A stretch of DNA of 64,000 bases from the NCBI RefSeq assembly GCF_017876515.1, contig NZ_JAGIOC010000001.1, positions 3,162,001 through 3,226,000 on the forward strand. The letters run 5' to 3'. The stretch is from Brachybacterium fresconis. Lineage in GTDB: Bacteria; Actinomycetota; Actinomycetes; Actinomycetales; Dermabacteraceae. How positions within the stretch are numbered: the stretch's first letter is position 1; each line of letters opens with the position of its first letter. Below are positions 8,221 to 16,969 of this stretch, in pieces. Both the position numbers and the translations under genes were made by a program. The notes beneath the pieces were generated by a model that saw only the letters and a list, made by a program, of their open reading frames with translations, made no database searches and had not been told where the DNA came from.

Positions 8221-11200
8221 ATGAACCGCCTCGCCCGCCTGAGCCTGAACAACAGGTCCTTCATCGCACTGGTCTGCATCGCGGTGTCGATCATCGGCGC
8301 CTTCGCGATGACCACGATGCGCCAGGAGCTCATCCCCTCGGTCTCGCTGCCGCAGATCCAGGTGATGACCTCCGCGCCGGGCTCCTCCTCCGAACAGGTC
8401 CAGGACCGGCTGACCCGACCGATCGAGCAGTCCCTCAGCGGTCTGGAGAACGTCGAGGGCACCTCCTCGAGCTCGCAGGCCGGGGTCTCGATGGTCACGA
8501 TCGAGCTGGAGTACGGCACCGACACCGCCCGCTCGGCCAACCAGGTCGACGCGGCGCTGACCCGCATCGAGGACCAGCTGCCCGAGAACGCGGACCCGCA
8601 GGTCATCGCCGGCGGCACCAGCGACCTGCCGGCCGTGGTGCTGTCCGTCTCCTCCGACTTGGATCCCTCCGAGCTCGGCTCCCGCCTGGACGAGGCCGTC
8701 ACGCCCGAGCTCGAGCGCGTCGAGGGCGTCTCCTCCGTCGCCGTGATCGGCGCCCCCGAGGAAATCATCCAGATCACTCCCGATGAGCAGAAGCTCGCCG
8801 AGAACGGCCTCACCGAGAACGACATCTCCACCGCCCTGGACGCCAACGGGCTGTCCCTGCCCGGCGGTTCCGTCACCGACGGCGACCGCACGCTCGACGT
8901 GGTCCTCGGCGAGAAGATCGACAGCATCGAGTCCCTGAAGGGCATCATGCTGATGCCCGAGGGCGGCTCCGAGGAAGGCCAGCAGGGTCAACAGGGTCAG
9001 CAGGCACCGCAGCCGGTCGCCCTCTCCGAGGTCGCCACCGTCGAGCGCACCACCCAGGACCCCACCTCCATCTCCCGCACCGACGGCCGCGACTCGCTGG
9101 TCGTGATGGTCACCGCCACCGCCGACGGCAACGTCGTGGACATCTCCGAGGGCGTCGAGGACGTCCTGGCCGACTCCCTGCCGGGCGTGGGCGGGAACGC
9201 CGAGAGCGCCGTCGTCTTCGACCAGGCGCCGTTCATCCAGGAGTCGATCGTCGCGCTCGCCGAGGAGGGCCTGCTGGGCCTGCTCTTCGCGGTCGGCGTG
9301 ATCCTGCTGTTCCTGCGCCGCGTGCGGCCGACGGTCGTCACCGCGATCTCGATCCCCACCTCGCTGCTGATCGCCTTCATCGGCATGCTGGTCACCGGGT
9401 ACACGCTGAACATGCTGACCCTGGCGGCGCTGACGATCTCCATCGGCCGCGTGGTCGACGACTCGATCGTGGTGATCGAGAACATCGTGCGGCACCTCGC
9501 GTACGGCAAGGCGAGGATGCGCGCCATCCTCGACGCCGTCGGCGAGGTCGCCGGCGCGATCACCGCCTCGACGCTCGCCACCGTGGTGGTGTTCCTGCCG
9601 ATCGCGATCGTCTCCGGCATGGCCGGGGAGCTGTTCCGGCCCTTCGCCCTGACCGTCGGCATCGCGATGCTCAGCTCCCTGCTGGTGGCGCTGACCATCG
9701 TCCCGGTGCTCGCGTACTGGTTCCTGCGCCCCCCGAAGGGGCAGGGGGACGTGGACCCCGACGATGCCGCGCAGGTCGCGCAGATCCGCGAGCGCTCCGA
9801 GGCGAAGGAGGAGCGCACCTGGCTCCACCTCATCTACGCCCCGCTGCTGCGCCTGGTCACCGACTCCCGGCCGCGGCGCCTGATCACGGTGGCCGTCTCG
9901 TTCCTCATCCTGGTCGGCACCGCCTTCCTGTACCCGCTGGTGAACGTCAACTTCCTCGGTGATACCGGCCAGAACATCGCCTCGCTCACGCAGTCACTGC
10001 CGGCCGGCACCAGCCTGGAGCAGTCCGAGGACAAGGCCGAGGAGTCCGAGCAGGCGCTGATGGACCTCGACGGCGTCGAGACCGTGCAGACCACCATCGG
10101 CGGCGGCCAGTTCGGCATGGGCGGCGGCGGTGAGAACGAGGTCAGCTACTCGATCACCACCGACCCCGACGCGGACCAGGAGGCCCTGTCCGACGAGATG
10201 GTCTCCACCCTGGAGGAGCTGCCGGAATCCGGGACGATCGAGGCGGCCGCCGTCGCCTCGCCCACCGGATCCAGCTCCGTGGACATCCTGGTCACCGGCC
10301 CCACCGCCGACGCCCGCCAGCAGGCGAACGACGCGATCCTCGCCGAGCTCGACCCGCTGCCCGACGGCGCCGCCGAGGTCACCAGCGACCTGCAGGCCGA
10401 GGAGCCCACGGCGGTCGTGACCGTCGACCGGGAGGCCGCCGCGCAGCTGGGGCTGACCGAGGAGGCCGTGATCGGCATGGTCGCCGGGCAGATGTACCCC
10501 GGCGCGATCGGCTCGGTCACCCTCGAGGACACCGAGCTCGACATCTACGTCGAACAGGGCGAGAGCATCGAGACCTTCGACCAGCTGCAGGACATCCAGC
10601 TGGCCGGCGGGATCGCGCTGACCGACGTCGCCTCCATCGAGGAGGAGGCCTCGCGCCCCTCGATCTCCACCCAGGACGGGCTGGAGACGGTGACGGTCTC
10701 GATCACTCCCGAGGGCGATGACGTCGGCCCCGCAACGGATGCCGCGAACGCGGCGATCGAGGATGCGGACCTGCCCGAGGGCGTCGAGGCGACCGTGGGC
10801 GGCACCGCGGCGGACATCGACGAGACCTTCGGTCAGCTCGGCATCGCCATGCTCGCCGCGATCCTGCTGGTGTACGTGCTGCTGGTGTGGATCTTCAAGT
10901 CCCTCATCCAGCCGCTGATCCTGCTGGTCTCCATCCCCTTCGCCGCGACCGGCGCGCTGGGGCTGCTGATCGTCACCGGGGTCCCGCTGGGCCTGCCCTC
11001 GATGATCGGCCTGCTGATGCTGGTGGGCATCGTGGTCACCAACGCGATCGTGCTGATCGACCTGGTCAATCAGTATCGACGGCGCGGAATGGGGCTCGAC
11101 GAGGCGATCCACGCCGGTGCCGCCAAGCGTCTGCGCCCGATCCTGATGACCGCCGCTGCGACCATCTTCGCGCTGGTCCCGATGGCGCTGGGCCTGACCG

Positions 11201-11559
11201 GCAGCGGCGGGTTCATCGCCCAGCCGCTCGCCGTGGTCGTCATCGGCGGCCTGGTCTCCTCGACCCTGCTGACCCTGCTCATCGTGCCGGTGCTCTACCG
11301 CATCGCCGAGGGCCCGGGGGAGCGGCGCCGGCTGAAGACCGAGGCCCGCGAGGCCGAGCGGCGCGATGCCCGCGAGAAGGCGCTCGCCCAGCAGCGCGCC
11401 GCGCACCGGGCCGAACAGGAGCGCGAGCAGCCCGCAGCGCCGTCCGAGCCCGTGCCGGGCGACGGAGCGGCCACCAGCGGTGGCCGGCGGGGTTCGCGCC
11501 AGTCGCTCAAGGAGCGCGGCGGACTGCTGCGGATCCTGCGCGAGCGCCGGCGGCGCTGA
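8221..11559 (+). CDS. RND-superfamily efflux permease (HAE/AcrB-like), stand-alone
   Basis: Large transporter of 1112 residues. A first helix at residues 10-28 is followed by a big extracytoplasmic domain with porter-type sequence (LPQIQVMTSAPGSSSEQVQDRL, residues 44 on), a six-helix block (about 340-510, with GRVVDDSIVVIENI carrying the helix-4 acidic pair), a second large loop and a second helix block ending near 1040. The C-terminal tail is rich in Arg, Glu and Ala. A Gln-rich insert (QQGQQGQQ) lies near residue 258. ATG at 8221 is preceded by GAGGAG. No membrane-fusion protein or outer-membrane factor gene is adjacent, as expected for a monoderm. Related actinobacterial proteins are annotated as RND efflux permeases; the substrate is unknown. 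Confidence 0.92.
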   Translation: MNRLARLSLNNRSFIALVCIAVSIIGAFAMTTMRQELIPSVSLPQIQVMTSAPGSSSEQVQDRLTRPIEQSLSGLENVEGTSSSSQAGVSMVTIELEYGTDTARSANQVDAALTRIEDQLPENADPQVIAGGTSDLPAVVLSVSSDLDPSELGSRLDEAVTPELERVEGVSSVAVIGAPEEIIQITPDEQKLAENGLTENDISTALDANGLSLPGGSVTDGDRTLDVVLGEKIDSIESLKGIMLMPEGGSEEGQQGQQGQQAPQPVALSEVATVERTTQDPTSISRTDGRDSLVVMVTATADGNVVDISEGVEDVLADSLPGVGGNAESAVVFDQAPFIQESIVALAEEGLLGLLFAVGVILLFLRRVRPTVVTAISIPTSLLIAFIGMLVTGYTLNMLTLAALTISIGRVVDDSIVVIENIVRHLAYGKARMRAILDAVGEVAGAITASTLATVVVFLPIAIVSGMAGELFRPFALTVGIAMLSSLLVALTIVPVLAYWFLRPPKGQGDVDPDDAAQVAQIRERSEAKEERTWLHLIYAPLLRLVTDSRPRRLITVAVSFLILVGTAFLYPLVNVNFLGDTGQNIASLTQSLPAGTSLEQSEDKAEESEQALMDLDGVETVQTTIGGGQFGMGGGGENEVSYSITTDPDADQEALSDEMVSTLEELPESGTIEAAAVASPTGSSSVDILVTGPTADARQQANDAILAELDPLPDGAAEVTSDLQAEEPTAVVTVDREAAAQLGLTEEAVIGMVAGQMYPGAIGSVTLEDTELDIYVEQGESIETFDQLQDIQLAGGIALTDVASIEEEASRPSISTQDGLETVTVSITPEGDDVGPATDAANAAIEDADLPEGVEATVGGTAADIDETFGQLGIAMLAAILLVYVLLVWIFKSLIQPLILLVSIPFAATGALGLLIVTGVPLGLPSMIGLLMLVGIVVTNAIVLIDLVNQYRRRGMGLDEAIHAGAAKRLRPILMTAAATIFALVPMALGLTGSGGFIAQPLAVVVIGGLVSSTLLTLLIVPVLYRIAEGPGERRRLKTEAREAERRDAREKALAQQRAAHRAEQEREQPAAPSEPVPGDGAATSGGRRGSRQSLKERGGLLRILRERRRR

Positions 11560-11580
11560 CCGCCCTTCGCTGACAGCGCT

Positions 11581-11614
11581 GACGCCGCCGCCCGGAGACC
11601 AGGGCGGCGGCGTC
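11581..11614 (+). terminator. Hairpin terminator after the RND gene
   Basis: A perfect 13-bp stem (GACGCCGCCGCCC at 11581-11593 with GGGCGGCGGCGTC at 11602-11614) has an 8-nt loop and begins 21 nt past the stop codon. No T-run follows. Confidence 0.8.
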
Positions 11615-11627
11615 TCGCCGGCGGGGC

Positions 11628-11686
11628 GGGCGCACGTTGCCTGGGGGATGGGCGCACGTTGCCGCTGGCCCGGGCGCACCATAGGC
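11628..11686 (+). promoter_or_regulatory. Iteron-covered promoter of the GT2 gene
   Basis: GGGCGCACGTTGCC occurs at 11628-11641 and 11650-11663, and a truncated copy (GGGCGCAC) starts at 11672. The spacing is exactly 22 bp, two helical turns. A possible promoter, TTGCCG (11659-11664) and TAGGCT (11681-11686) with a 16-bp spacer, runs through the second and third copies. A regulator binding one DNA face is implied. Confidence 0.5.
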
Positions 11687-11755
11687 TTCACGCACACGTG
11701 TCCACCGGGCGGAGCCGCCCGCGGACCACCGGTCCGTTCGGCGGCGAGGGAGGCG

Positions 11756-12730
11756 ATGATGCGGTCACCGACGAGCGTCGTGGTGGGGATGGCGACCTTC
11801 CGCCGGCCGGAGCTGCTGGCCGCGCTCCTGCCGGAGGTCCTCGCGCAGATCGAGCAGGCCGGGGTGGCCACGGAACTGCCCTCGCAGTATCGGGTGGTCG
11901 TCGTCGACAACGACCCGGAGGAGAGCGCCCGGGACACAGCGGAGTCCGTGGGTGACCCGCGGATCCGTTACGCCCCCGAGCCGCGTCCGGGGATCAGCAG
12001 CGCACGCAATCGCCTCCTGGACGAGGCACGCGACGCCGACGTGCTCGTCCTCCTCGACGACGACGAGACCCCGCACCCCGGATGGCTCGTGCACCTGCTG
12101 AGCACCTATGTCGAGCACGACGCCGACGCGGTGAGCGGACCCGTGCACGCCGTGTTCGAAGGAGGGGAGGATCCCTGGGTCGCCGCCGGCGAGTACTACC
12201 TCGGCCAGCGCCGCGAGGGAGTGACCACGGGGACCGTGCTGCGCCGGGCCGCGACGAACAACCTCCTGCTGGACATGGAACGGGTGCGCGAGCTCGGACT
12301 GCGGTTCGACGAGCGCTTCGGGCTGACCGGGGGAGAGGACTCCCTGTTCACCGGCCAGCTGACCGCCGCGGGAGGTCGGATCGTCTACTGCGCCGAGGCG
12401 GTCGTGGACGATCTGGTGCCCCGCGCGCGCAACACCCGCAGCTTCAACCTTGCGCGGCGGCGGGCCCAGGCCGCCACGCATGTGCGCGTCGAGCAGAACC
12501 TCGCCACGTCGCGTCGCGCTCGAGCGACCAACGGAGCGCGATGGGTGGTGATCGGGGCCGGCCAGCTCCTCAAGGGCTCGGCGCTCGCGGTCGTCGGTCG
12601 GGTCACCGGGGACCTGCGTCGACGAGCTCAGGGCGAGAGCCGGGTCGCCAGCGGGCTGGGGGCTCTCGGAGGGTGCCTCGGGATCGTCTCGTCGCCGTAC
12701 GCGCGGGCTGCGAGGGCAAGGCGTCGCTGA
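11756..12730 (+). CDS. Family 2 glycosyltransferase
   Basis: Inverting GT-A enzyme of 324 residues that adds a sugar to a growing saccharide. The nucleotide-binding start (VVVGMATFRRPELLAALLP), VVVVDNDPE, the PGISSARNRLLDEA element and the metal-binding LLDDDETPHPGW (DDD, about residue 105) are all present. GLTGGEDSLFTGQL corresponds to the acceptor/catalytic-base ED region. It is clearly paralogous to the second half of the protein ending at 14184. ATG at 11756 (a second ATG follows at once) has AGGGAGG 5 nt upstream. No membrane helix is obvious. Donor and acceptor are unknown. Confidence 0.88.
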   Translation: MMRSPTSVVVGMATFRRPELLAALLPEVLAQIEQAGVATELPSQYRVVVVDNDPEESARDTAESVGDPRIRYAPEPRPGISSARNRLLDEARDADVLVLLDDDETPHPGWLVHLLSTYVEHDADAVSGPVHAVFEGGEDPWVAAGEYYLGQRREGVTTGTVLRRAATNNLLLDMERVRELGLRFDERFGLTGGEDSLFTGQLTAAGGRIVYCAEAVVDDLVPRARNTRSFNLARRRAQAATHVRVEQNLATSRRARATNGARWVVIGAGQLLKGSALAVVGRVTGDLRRRAQGESRVASGLGALGGCLGIVSSPYARAARARRR

Positions 12731-12778
12731 CGGCATGGAACCAGTGCCCGCGAGAGTGGCCTGGTCGGACGCCCCGGT

Positions 12779-14110
12779 TCAGCTCGTCGGGACGTCGCTG
12801 ATGATGTACTTCGTCTTCCCGCCGGTGTAGGGCAGGGATTCGACGTACTCGATGCGGACGGGGACCTCGTCACGGATGCGCTCCCGCAGTTCGCTGACGG
12901 CCGTCTCGATGTGTCGGCGCGCCCCGGGCTCCTCTCCCTCCACGACCCGCACCGTCAGGGAGTAGTCGGCCTGCTGGTGGACCTGGAAGAGACGCACTGC
13001 CTCGGGATGCGTGCCGAACATCGCCGTGAGCCGATGGGCCAGCGCAGTGCCGCTGGGAAGATGCAGAATATCGTTCGTGCGCCCCTGCGGCGGTTCCATC
13101 AACGGCAGGGAGAGGCCGCACGGGCATGGACCGGCGCGCAGGATCCCGCGGTCGCCGGTGCGGTACCGGATCATCGGGAAGACGCGGTTGCGCAGGTCGG
13201 TGATGACCAGGTCCCCGAGCTCACCGGGGGCGGCGGGTCGGCCGTCAGCGTCGACGACCTCGATCCGACGCACATCGGCGAAGACGTGCAAGCCGTCTCG
13301 GCGTGCGCACTCGCCCGCCATCCACCCGATCTCCGAGCTGCGGTACTCATCGTGCACCGGCGCTCCGAACGCGTTCTCCAGGCGTGTTCGTGCAGACTCG
13401 GTCAGCGGCGCCGCCGTGGAGGCGATCGCGAGCGGTTCGGGTACGCGCAATCCCCGCCGCTCCAGGAAGTCGGCGAACTCGAGCAGAGCGCCGATGTAAC
13501 CCTCGAGCAGCGGGGGTCGGATCCGTGTCATGGATCGGTGGAATGTGGTCATGGTGTCGTCGGTGAGGAGACCGGCATCGAGGTAGACCTGACGACTGGG
13601 CCACCAGGACACGTCATTCTTCAGGGTCGCCATGCGGCCGAAGTTCCAGCGGCCGATACGCGCGAGGTTGTCGTACGGCTGTACGCCCCACCATCCGTAC
13701 ATGCGCCAGGCGAGCGCGAGAGCAGGGACCCGGGCATCGTGCATCGTGCGCAGGGGTTCTCCGGTGCTCCCCCCGGTCACGGCCGTGCGGGCCGTCCGTT
13801 CCGTGGCTTCCGCGGTGGGGAACTCGTCGCTGTGCTCCTTGATCGTCATGCGGTCCAGAATCGGGATCTCCGCCCAGGCTCCGGAGTCGGCGAGCGCGAC
13901 AGGATCGATCCCCAGCTCACCGTACGTACGGCGGTAGAACGTCGAGTCGCGCATCGCGGTGCGCACGATGTCCTGGGCGAGTCGGGACTGCAGCGTGCCC
14001 AGTGCTTCGGGCGTCAGTTGTTGGTTCTCCAGCAGGTGGCGATGGAACCGGCCGGCGTCGGCATTGATGGTGGAAGCCTTCGCAGTGAAGATCGTTGCCT
14101 TCAAGCTCAT
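12779..14110 (-). CDS. CapK/PaaK-like adenylate-forming enzyme of the polysaccharide locus
   Basis: Member of the phenylacetate-CoA ligase-like ANL superfamily (443 residues), related to CapK-type proteins found in capsule loci. The P-loop TGGSTGEPL (112-120), EYRSSEIGW (255-263) and RYRTGDRG (315-322) are intact. CPCG at 329-332 sits where the family has a small metal-binding Cys cluster. ATG at 14110 gives a normal family length. The ribosome site is weak. It lies 73 bp downstream of, and co-directional with, the double glycosyltransferase gene, so it is probably in the same operon. It may activate an organic acid or amino acid that decorates the glycan, but the acyl substrate is not predictable. 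Confidence 0.85.
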   Translation of the reverse strand: MSLKATIFTAKASTINADAGRFHRHLLENQQLTPEALGTLQSRLAQDIVRTAMRDSTFYRRTYGELGIDPVALADSGAWAEIPILDRMTIKEHSDEFPTAEATERTARTAVTGGSTGEPLRTMHDARVPALALAWRMYGWWGVQPYDNLARIGRWNFGRMATLKNDVSWWPSRQVYLDAGLLTDDTMTTFHRSMTRIRPPLLEGYIGALLEFADFLERRGLRVPEPLAIASTAAPLTESARTRLENAFGAPVHDEYRSSEIGWMAGECARRDGLHVFADVRRIEVVDADGRPAAPGELGDLVITDLRNRVFPMIRYRTGDRGILRAGPCPCGLSLPLMEPPQGRTNDILHLPSGTALAHRLTAMFGTHPEAVRLFQVHQQADYSLTVRVVEGEEPGARRHIETAVSELRERIRDEVPVRIEYVESLPYTGGKTKYIISDVPTS

Positions 14111-14183
14111 AGGTGGACTCTTCTTCGGCCTGGTGCGCGATCGCTGGGGCGAACGCACTGGAGAACCCCGGCACCGAGCGGTG

Positions 14184-16073
14184 TCAGGAGCGTGCGTATT
14201 CCTCGTAGAGATGGCCGCGGGCCCCCGCGAGCATCCCGCGCCCGCGATGAAAGGTCCGCATCCCACGGGCGTCGTGCCTCAGGTGCTGCCGGGCGCGTCC
14301 GTAGCGGTGGCGTGCAAAGCCGGCCGTGATCCGGGCAGTCCCGCCGACGAGGTACCGGCCTCGCAGCGCGAGGCGGCGTGTGGGACTCGGGGCGAGGCGG
14401 AGGTTCACGTGCACCAAGCCGTTGCCGGCGCTGAAGGCGCGCTGCGTAGCCCATTCGCGCGTGAGGCGGGAGGAGACGACATAGTCCTCGGCCGCGGACT
14501 CGTTGCACCACACGATGGTGCCGCCCAGTTCGACGAGCTGCCTGGTGAACAGCGTGTCCTCCCCGCCGCTGAGCCCGAGCGACTCCTCGAAGCGGACGCC
14601 GAGCTGTTGGATCTGGTGCATGTCGAGCATGAGGTTCCCAGCGGCTGCGGTCAGGAGAAACGTCCCGGTTGGTCGCTGCGGCCGACGGAACGTGCCCGAG
14701 GCGATCACCCACGGATCGGTGTCCTCATAGAAGACGGAGATGACCCGGCCCGCGACGGCGCTGGTGCGATGTTCTCGCCACACCTCGATCAGCGAGGTGA
14801 GCCATCCGGCGAGGGGGATCTCGTCGTCGTCGAGGAAGGCCAGGAGATCGCTGTGACGACCCTCGTCCAAGGCGCGGTTGCGAACGGCGGAGATACCCGG
14901 GGACTTCTCACGGACGTACCGCAGGTCCAAGGGCGTCCCGTCGACGGCGGCCCGGGCGGAACCGTCCGGATCGTTGTCGATCACGAGCACATCGACGACG
15001 GCGTCCTGGGTCTCGGCGATGCGGTCGGGGAGCGCTGCCAGTAGTGCGGCGAGCTGCTCCGGTCGTCGGTACGACGGGATCGCCACGGTGATCCGCAACG
15101 GTCCGGAGAGGGGTCGATGCCTCTCCGCCAGGGGAGGCAGGTGCTGTGTGGGCCGGGGAGGTGAGGACGGCGGGCGCCGGACGAGCTGGGCGGCTCCGGC
15201 GAGCAGACCGCGCCCTGCGGCGAGCAGCCCCCTCGGCTCGGTGAACGCCTGCTTCCGGCCCCCGCGCATCCAGATCAGAGCGGACTGTCGGGGAGAGGCC
15301 AGCACCCAGCGTGCCCAGTCCCTCCCGCGCACATGTCGACGCCCGAAGAGCATCCGATTACGGATGTTGTAGAAGTAGTAGGTCGGAGACTTCGTCCGGT
15401 CGCTTCCGGCGTCCTGGGTGCCGCCCTCGTCGTGCACGACGAGCAGGTCGGGACGGATCTCAAGACGCATCCCTCGTTCCACAGCGCGCCGGGAGATGTC
15501 GACGTCCTCCCAGTAGAGGAAGAAGTCCTCGCTGAACCCACCCAGCAGATCGAGAGCCCGAGCGCTGAAGGCCAGGCAGGCGCCGCTGAGCCAGTTCCCC
15601 CACTCCTGGTCGTGGTCGTGCTCCGACCAGCCCGAGCGCATCTGCCCCGTCCGTCGATGCACGCCCGCCCCGCGGAAATGCGGGTGCCCGTCCCCGGTGT
15701 CCATGAACGGTGAGACCAGGGCCAGTGGATCAGCGGTCACATGCCGGGCGAGCTCGCGCAGCACGTCCGCCGAGGCGACCGCATCGGGATTCAGGGTGAT
15801 GAATGCGCGGTGCCCCTGCTCGCGAGCTGCTGCGGCCCCACGATTGACACCGGCTCCGAAGCCGTCGTTCGCCGAGGCGACGAACATCCAGCCGCGCTCC
15901 AGACACAGTGCCTCCGCCTGCTCGCGGGAGTCGGAAGAATGGAAGTTGTCGACCAGGACGACGAGGGCGCCCTCATCCGCATCGACGTCTGCTCCGATGT
16001 TTCCCGCGACCAGCGAGGGCTCTCCGTAGTTGACGATGATCACCGCGTACGCGGTGGTGCTCTGTGCGGCCAC
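14184..16073 (-). CDS. Two-domain GT2-GT2 glycosyltransferase
   Basis: Protein of 629 residues with two complete GT-A modules. The first (about 1-280) begins AYAVIIVNYG and has the rhamnosyltransferase-like features VLVDNFHSSD, ANDGFGAGVNRG, TLNPDA and FFLYWEDVDISRR. The second (about 325-560) has ITVAIPSYRRPEQLAALL, VLVIDNDPDGSARA, PGISAVRNRALDEG, AFLDDDEIPLAGW and LSGGEDTLFTRQL, and is a close paralog of the protein at 11756. I chose GTG at 16073 because AGGAG lies 4 nt upstream. A GTG at 16118 is in frame but lacks ribosome-site spacing. It is divergent from the CDP-alcohol transferase across a 173-bp gap. It probably adds two sugars in succession. Confidence 0.85.
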   Translation of the reverse strand: MAAQSTTAYAVIIVNYGEPSLVAGNIGADVDADEGALVVLVDNFHSSDSREQAEALCLERGWMFVASANDGFGAGVNRGAAAAREQGHRAFITLNPDAVASADVLRELARHVTADPLALVSPFMDTGDGHPHFRGAGVHRRTGQMRSGWSEHDHDQEWGNWLSGACLAFSARALDLLGGFSEDFFLYWEDVDISRRAVERGMRLEIRPDLLVVHDEGGTQDAGSDRTKSPTYYFYNIRNRMLFGRRHVRGRDWARWVLASPRQSALIWMRGGRKQAFTEPRGLLAAGRGLLAGAAQLVRRPPSSPPRPTQHLPPLAERHRPLSGPLRITVAIPSYRRPEQLAALLAALPDRIAETQDAVVDVLVIDNDPDGSARAAVDGTPLDLRYVREKSPGISAVRNRALDEGRHSDLLAFLDDDEIPLAGWLTSLIEVWREHRTSAVAGRVISVFYEDTDPWVIASGTFRRPQRPTGTFLLTAAAGNLMLDMHQIQQLGVRFEESLGLSGGEDTLFTRQLVELGGTIVWCNESAAEDYVVSSRLTREWATQRAFSAGNGLVHVNLRLAPSPTRRLALRGRYLVGGTARITAGFARHRYGRARQHLRHDARGMRTFHRGRGMLAGARGHLYEEYARS

Positions 16074-16145
16074 GACACTCCTCAGCTCCGGTGCCGACGA
16101 CGGTGCCGGCAGATCCACCCTTACAGGTACCCATCATGAATCAAT

Positions 16146-16172
16146 TGTCCGATTTACACCAGATGTCGGACA
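16146..16172. promoter_or_regulatory. Operator candidate TGTCCG-N15-CGGACA, centred in the divergent promoter region
   Basis: TGTCCG (16146-16151) and CGGACA (16167-16172) form an inverted repeat with a 15-bp gap. Its centre (16159) coincides with the midpoint (16160) of the two divergent starts at 16073 and 16247. The same heptamers TTGTCCG and CGGACAT with the same 15-bp gap recur at 27209-27237. Confidence 0.55.
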
Positions 16173-16246
16173 TGACAGGATGGTGGGAACCGTATCTCCA
16201 CAGCAGGCCGCCTCTCGCCCTGCCGTTCTCTCGCCGGGGAGGCATC

Positions 16247-16969
16247 GTGATCGCCGAGTCGTACCGCCAGCTCGCTTACGCACAGAAGGGCCATGCCCGG
16301 GGTGCTCCGGCTTATTCCGTCTACGTGAACCGTCGCCTGGGGCGAGCGCTCGCTGCCGGTGCTCACGGTGCGGGGCTCACGCCCAATCAGGTCTCCGTGA
16401 TCAGTGCAGCACACTCCTTCGCCGCCATCGGCCTCATCGCGCTGGCTCCAATTCATGTGGTGACAGGCCTGGCGATCTCGCTGCTGCTCGTGCTCGGGTA
16501 CGCCTGGGACTCGGCCGACGGTCAGGTCGCGCGCCTGCGTGGTGGCGGCAGCACCCAGGGGGAGTGGCTGGACCACTTCATCGACGCGCTCAAGATCTCA
16601 TCGCTGCACATCGCCGTTCTCGTGGGCCTGTATCGCGCGCTGCCCTCGGAGCAGTCGTGGGTGCTGGTCATCCCGCTGATCTTCGCGGTCGTCGCCTCGA
16701 CGACCTTCACCGCGATGCTCCTGAACGACCTGCTCAAGGGCAAGCACGCCACAGCCTCCACCCACGAGCGCGGCGGGGGAACCCTGCTGCGCTCCCTGCT
16801 GGTGGTACCCACGGACTTCGGCCTGGTCTGCCTCGTTTTCGTGCTGTGGGGGTGGACACCGGCCTTCCTGGTCGGCTATGGACTCCTCATGGTCGCGGGA
16901 GCCGGGTTCCTGGCGCTCGCCGCCGTGAAGTGGTTTCGGGAGATGGGCGCGCTCGAGGCGGAGAGATGA
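16247..16969 (+). CDS. CDP-alcohol phosphatidyltransferase family membrane enzyme
   Basis: Integral membrane phosphotransferase of 240 residues that moves a phospho-alcohol from a CDP-alcohol to an acceptor hydroxyl. The complete family signature DGxxARx8GxxxDxxxD is present (DG-QV-AR-LRGGGSTQ-G-EWL-D-HFI-D), with about six hydrophobic segments around it. GTG at 16247 is preferred: it has a perfect GGGGAGG 4 nt upstream and leaves room for the operator. An in-frame ATG at 16136 would swallow the inverted repeat. It overlaps the downstream phosphatase gene by ATGA. By context it may use a CDP-alcohol made by the TagD-like enzyme, with a glycan or lipid as acceptor. Confidence 0.88.
   Translation: MIAESYRQLAYAQKGHARGAPAYSVYVNRRLGRALAAGAHGAGLTPNQVSVISAAHSFAAIGLIALAPIHVVTGLAISLLLVLGYAWDSADGQVARLRGGGSTQGEWLDHFIDALKISSLHIAVLVGLYRALPSEQSWVLVIPLIFAVVASTTFTAMLLNDLLKGKHATASTHERGGGTLLRSLLVVPTDFGLVCLVFVLWGWTPAFLVGYGLLMVAGAGFLALAAVKWFREMGALEAER

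Noticed and set aside
16136..16246. Upstream ATG extension of the CDP-alcohol transferase (start at 16136)
   Set aside because: It has no ribosome site, spans the inverted repeat and is not membrane-enzyme-like. GTG 16247 has GGGGAGG and a family-like N-terminus.
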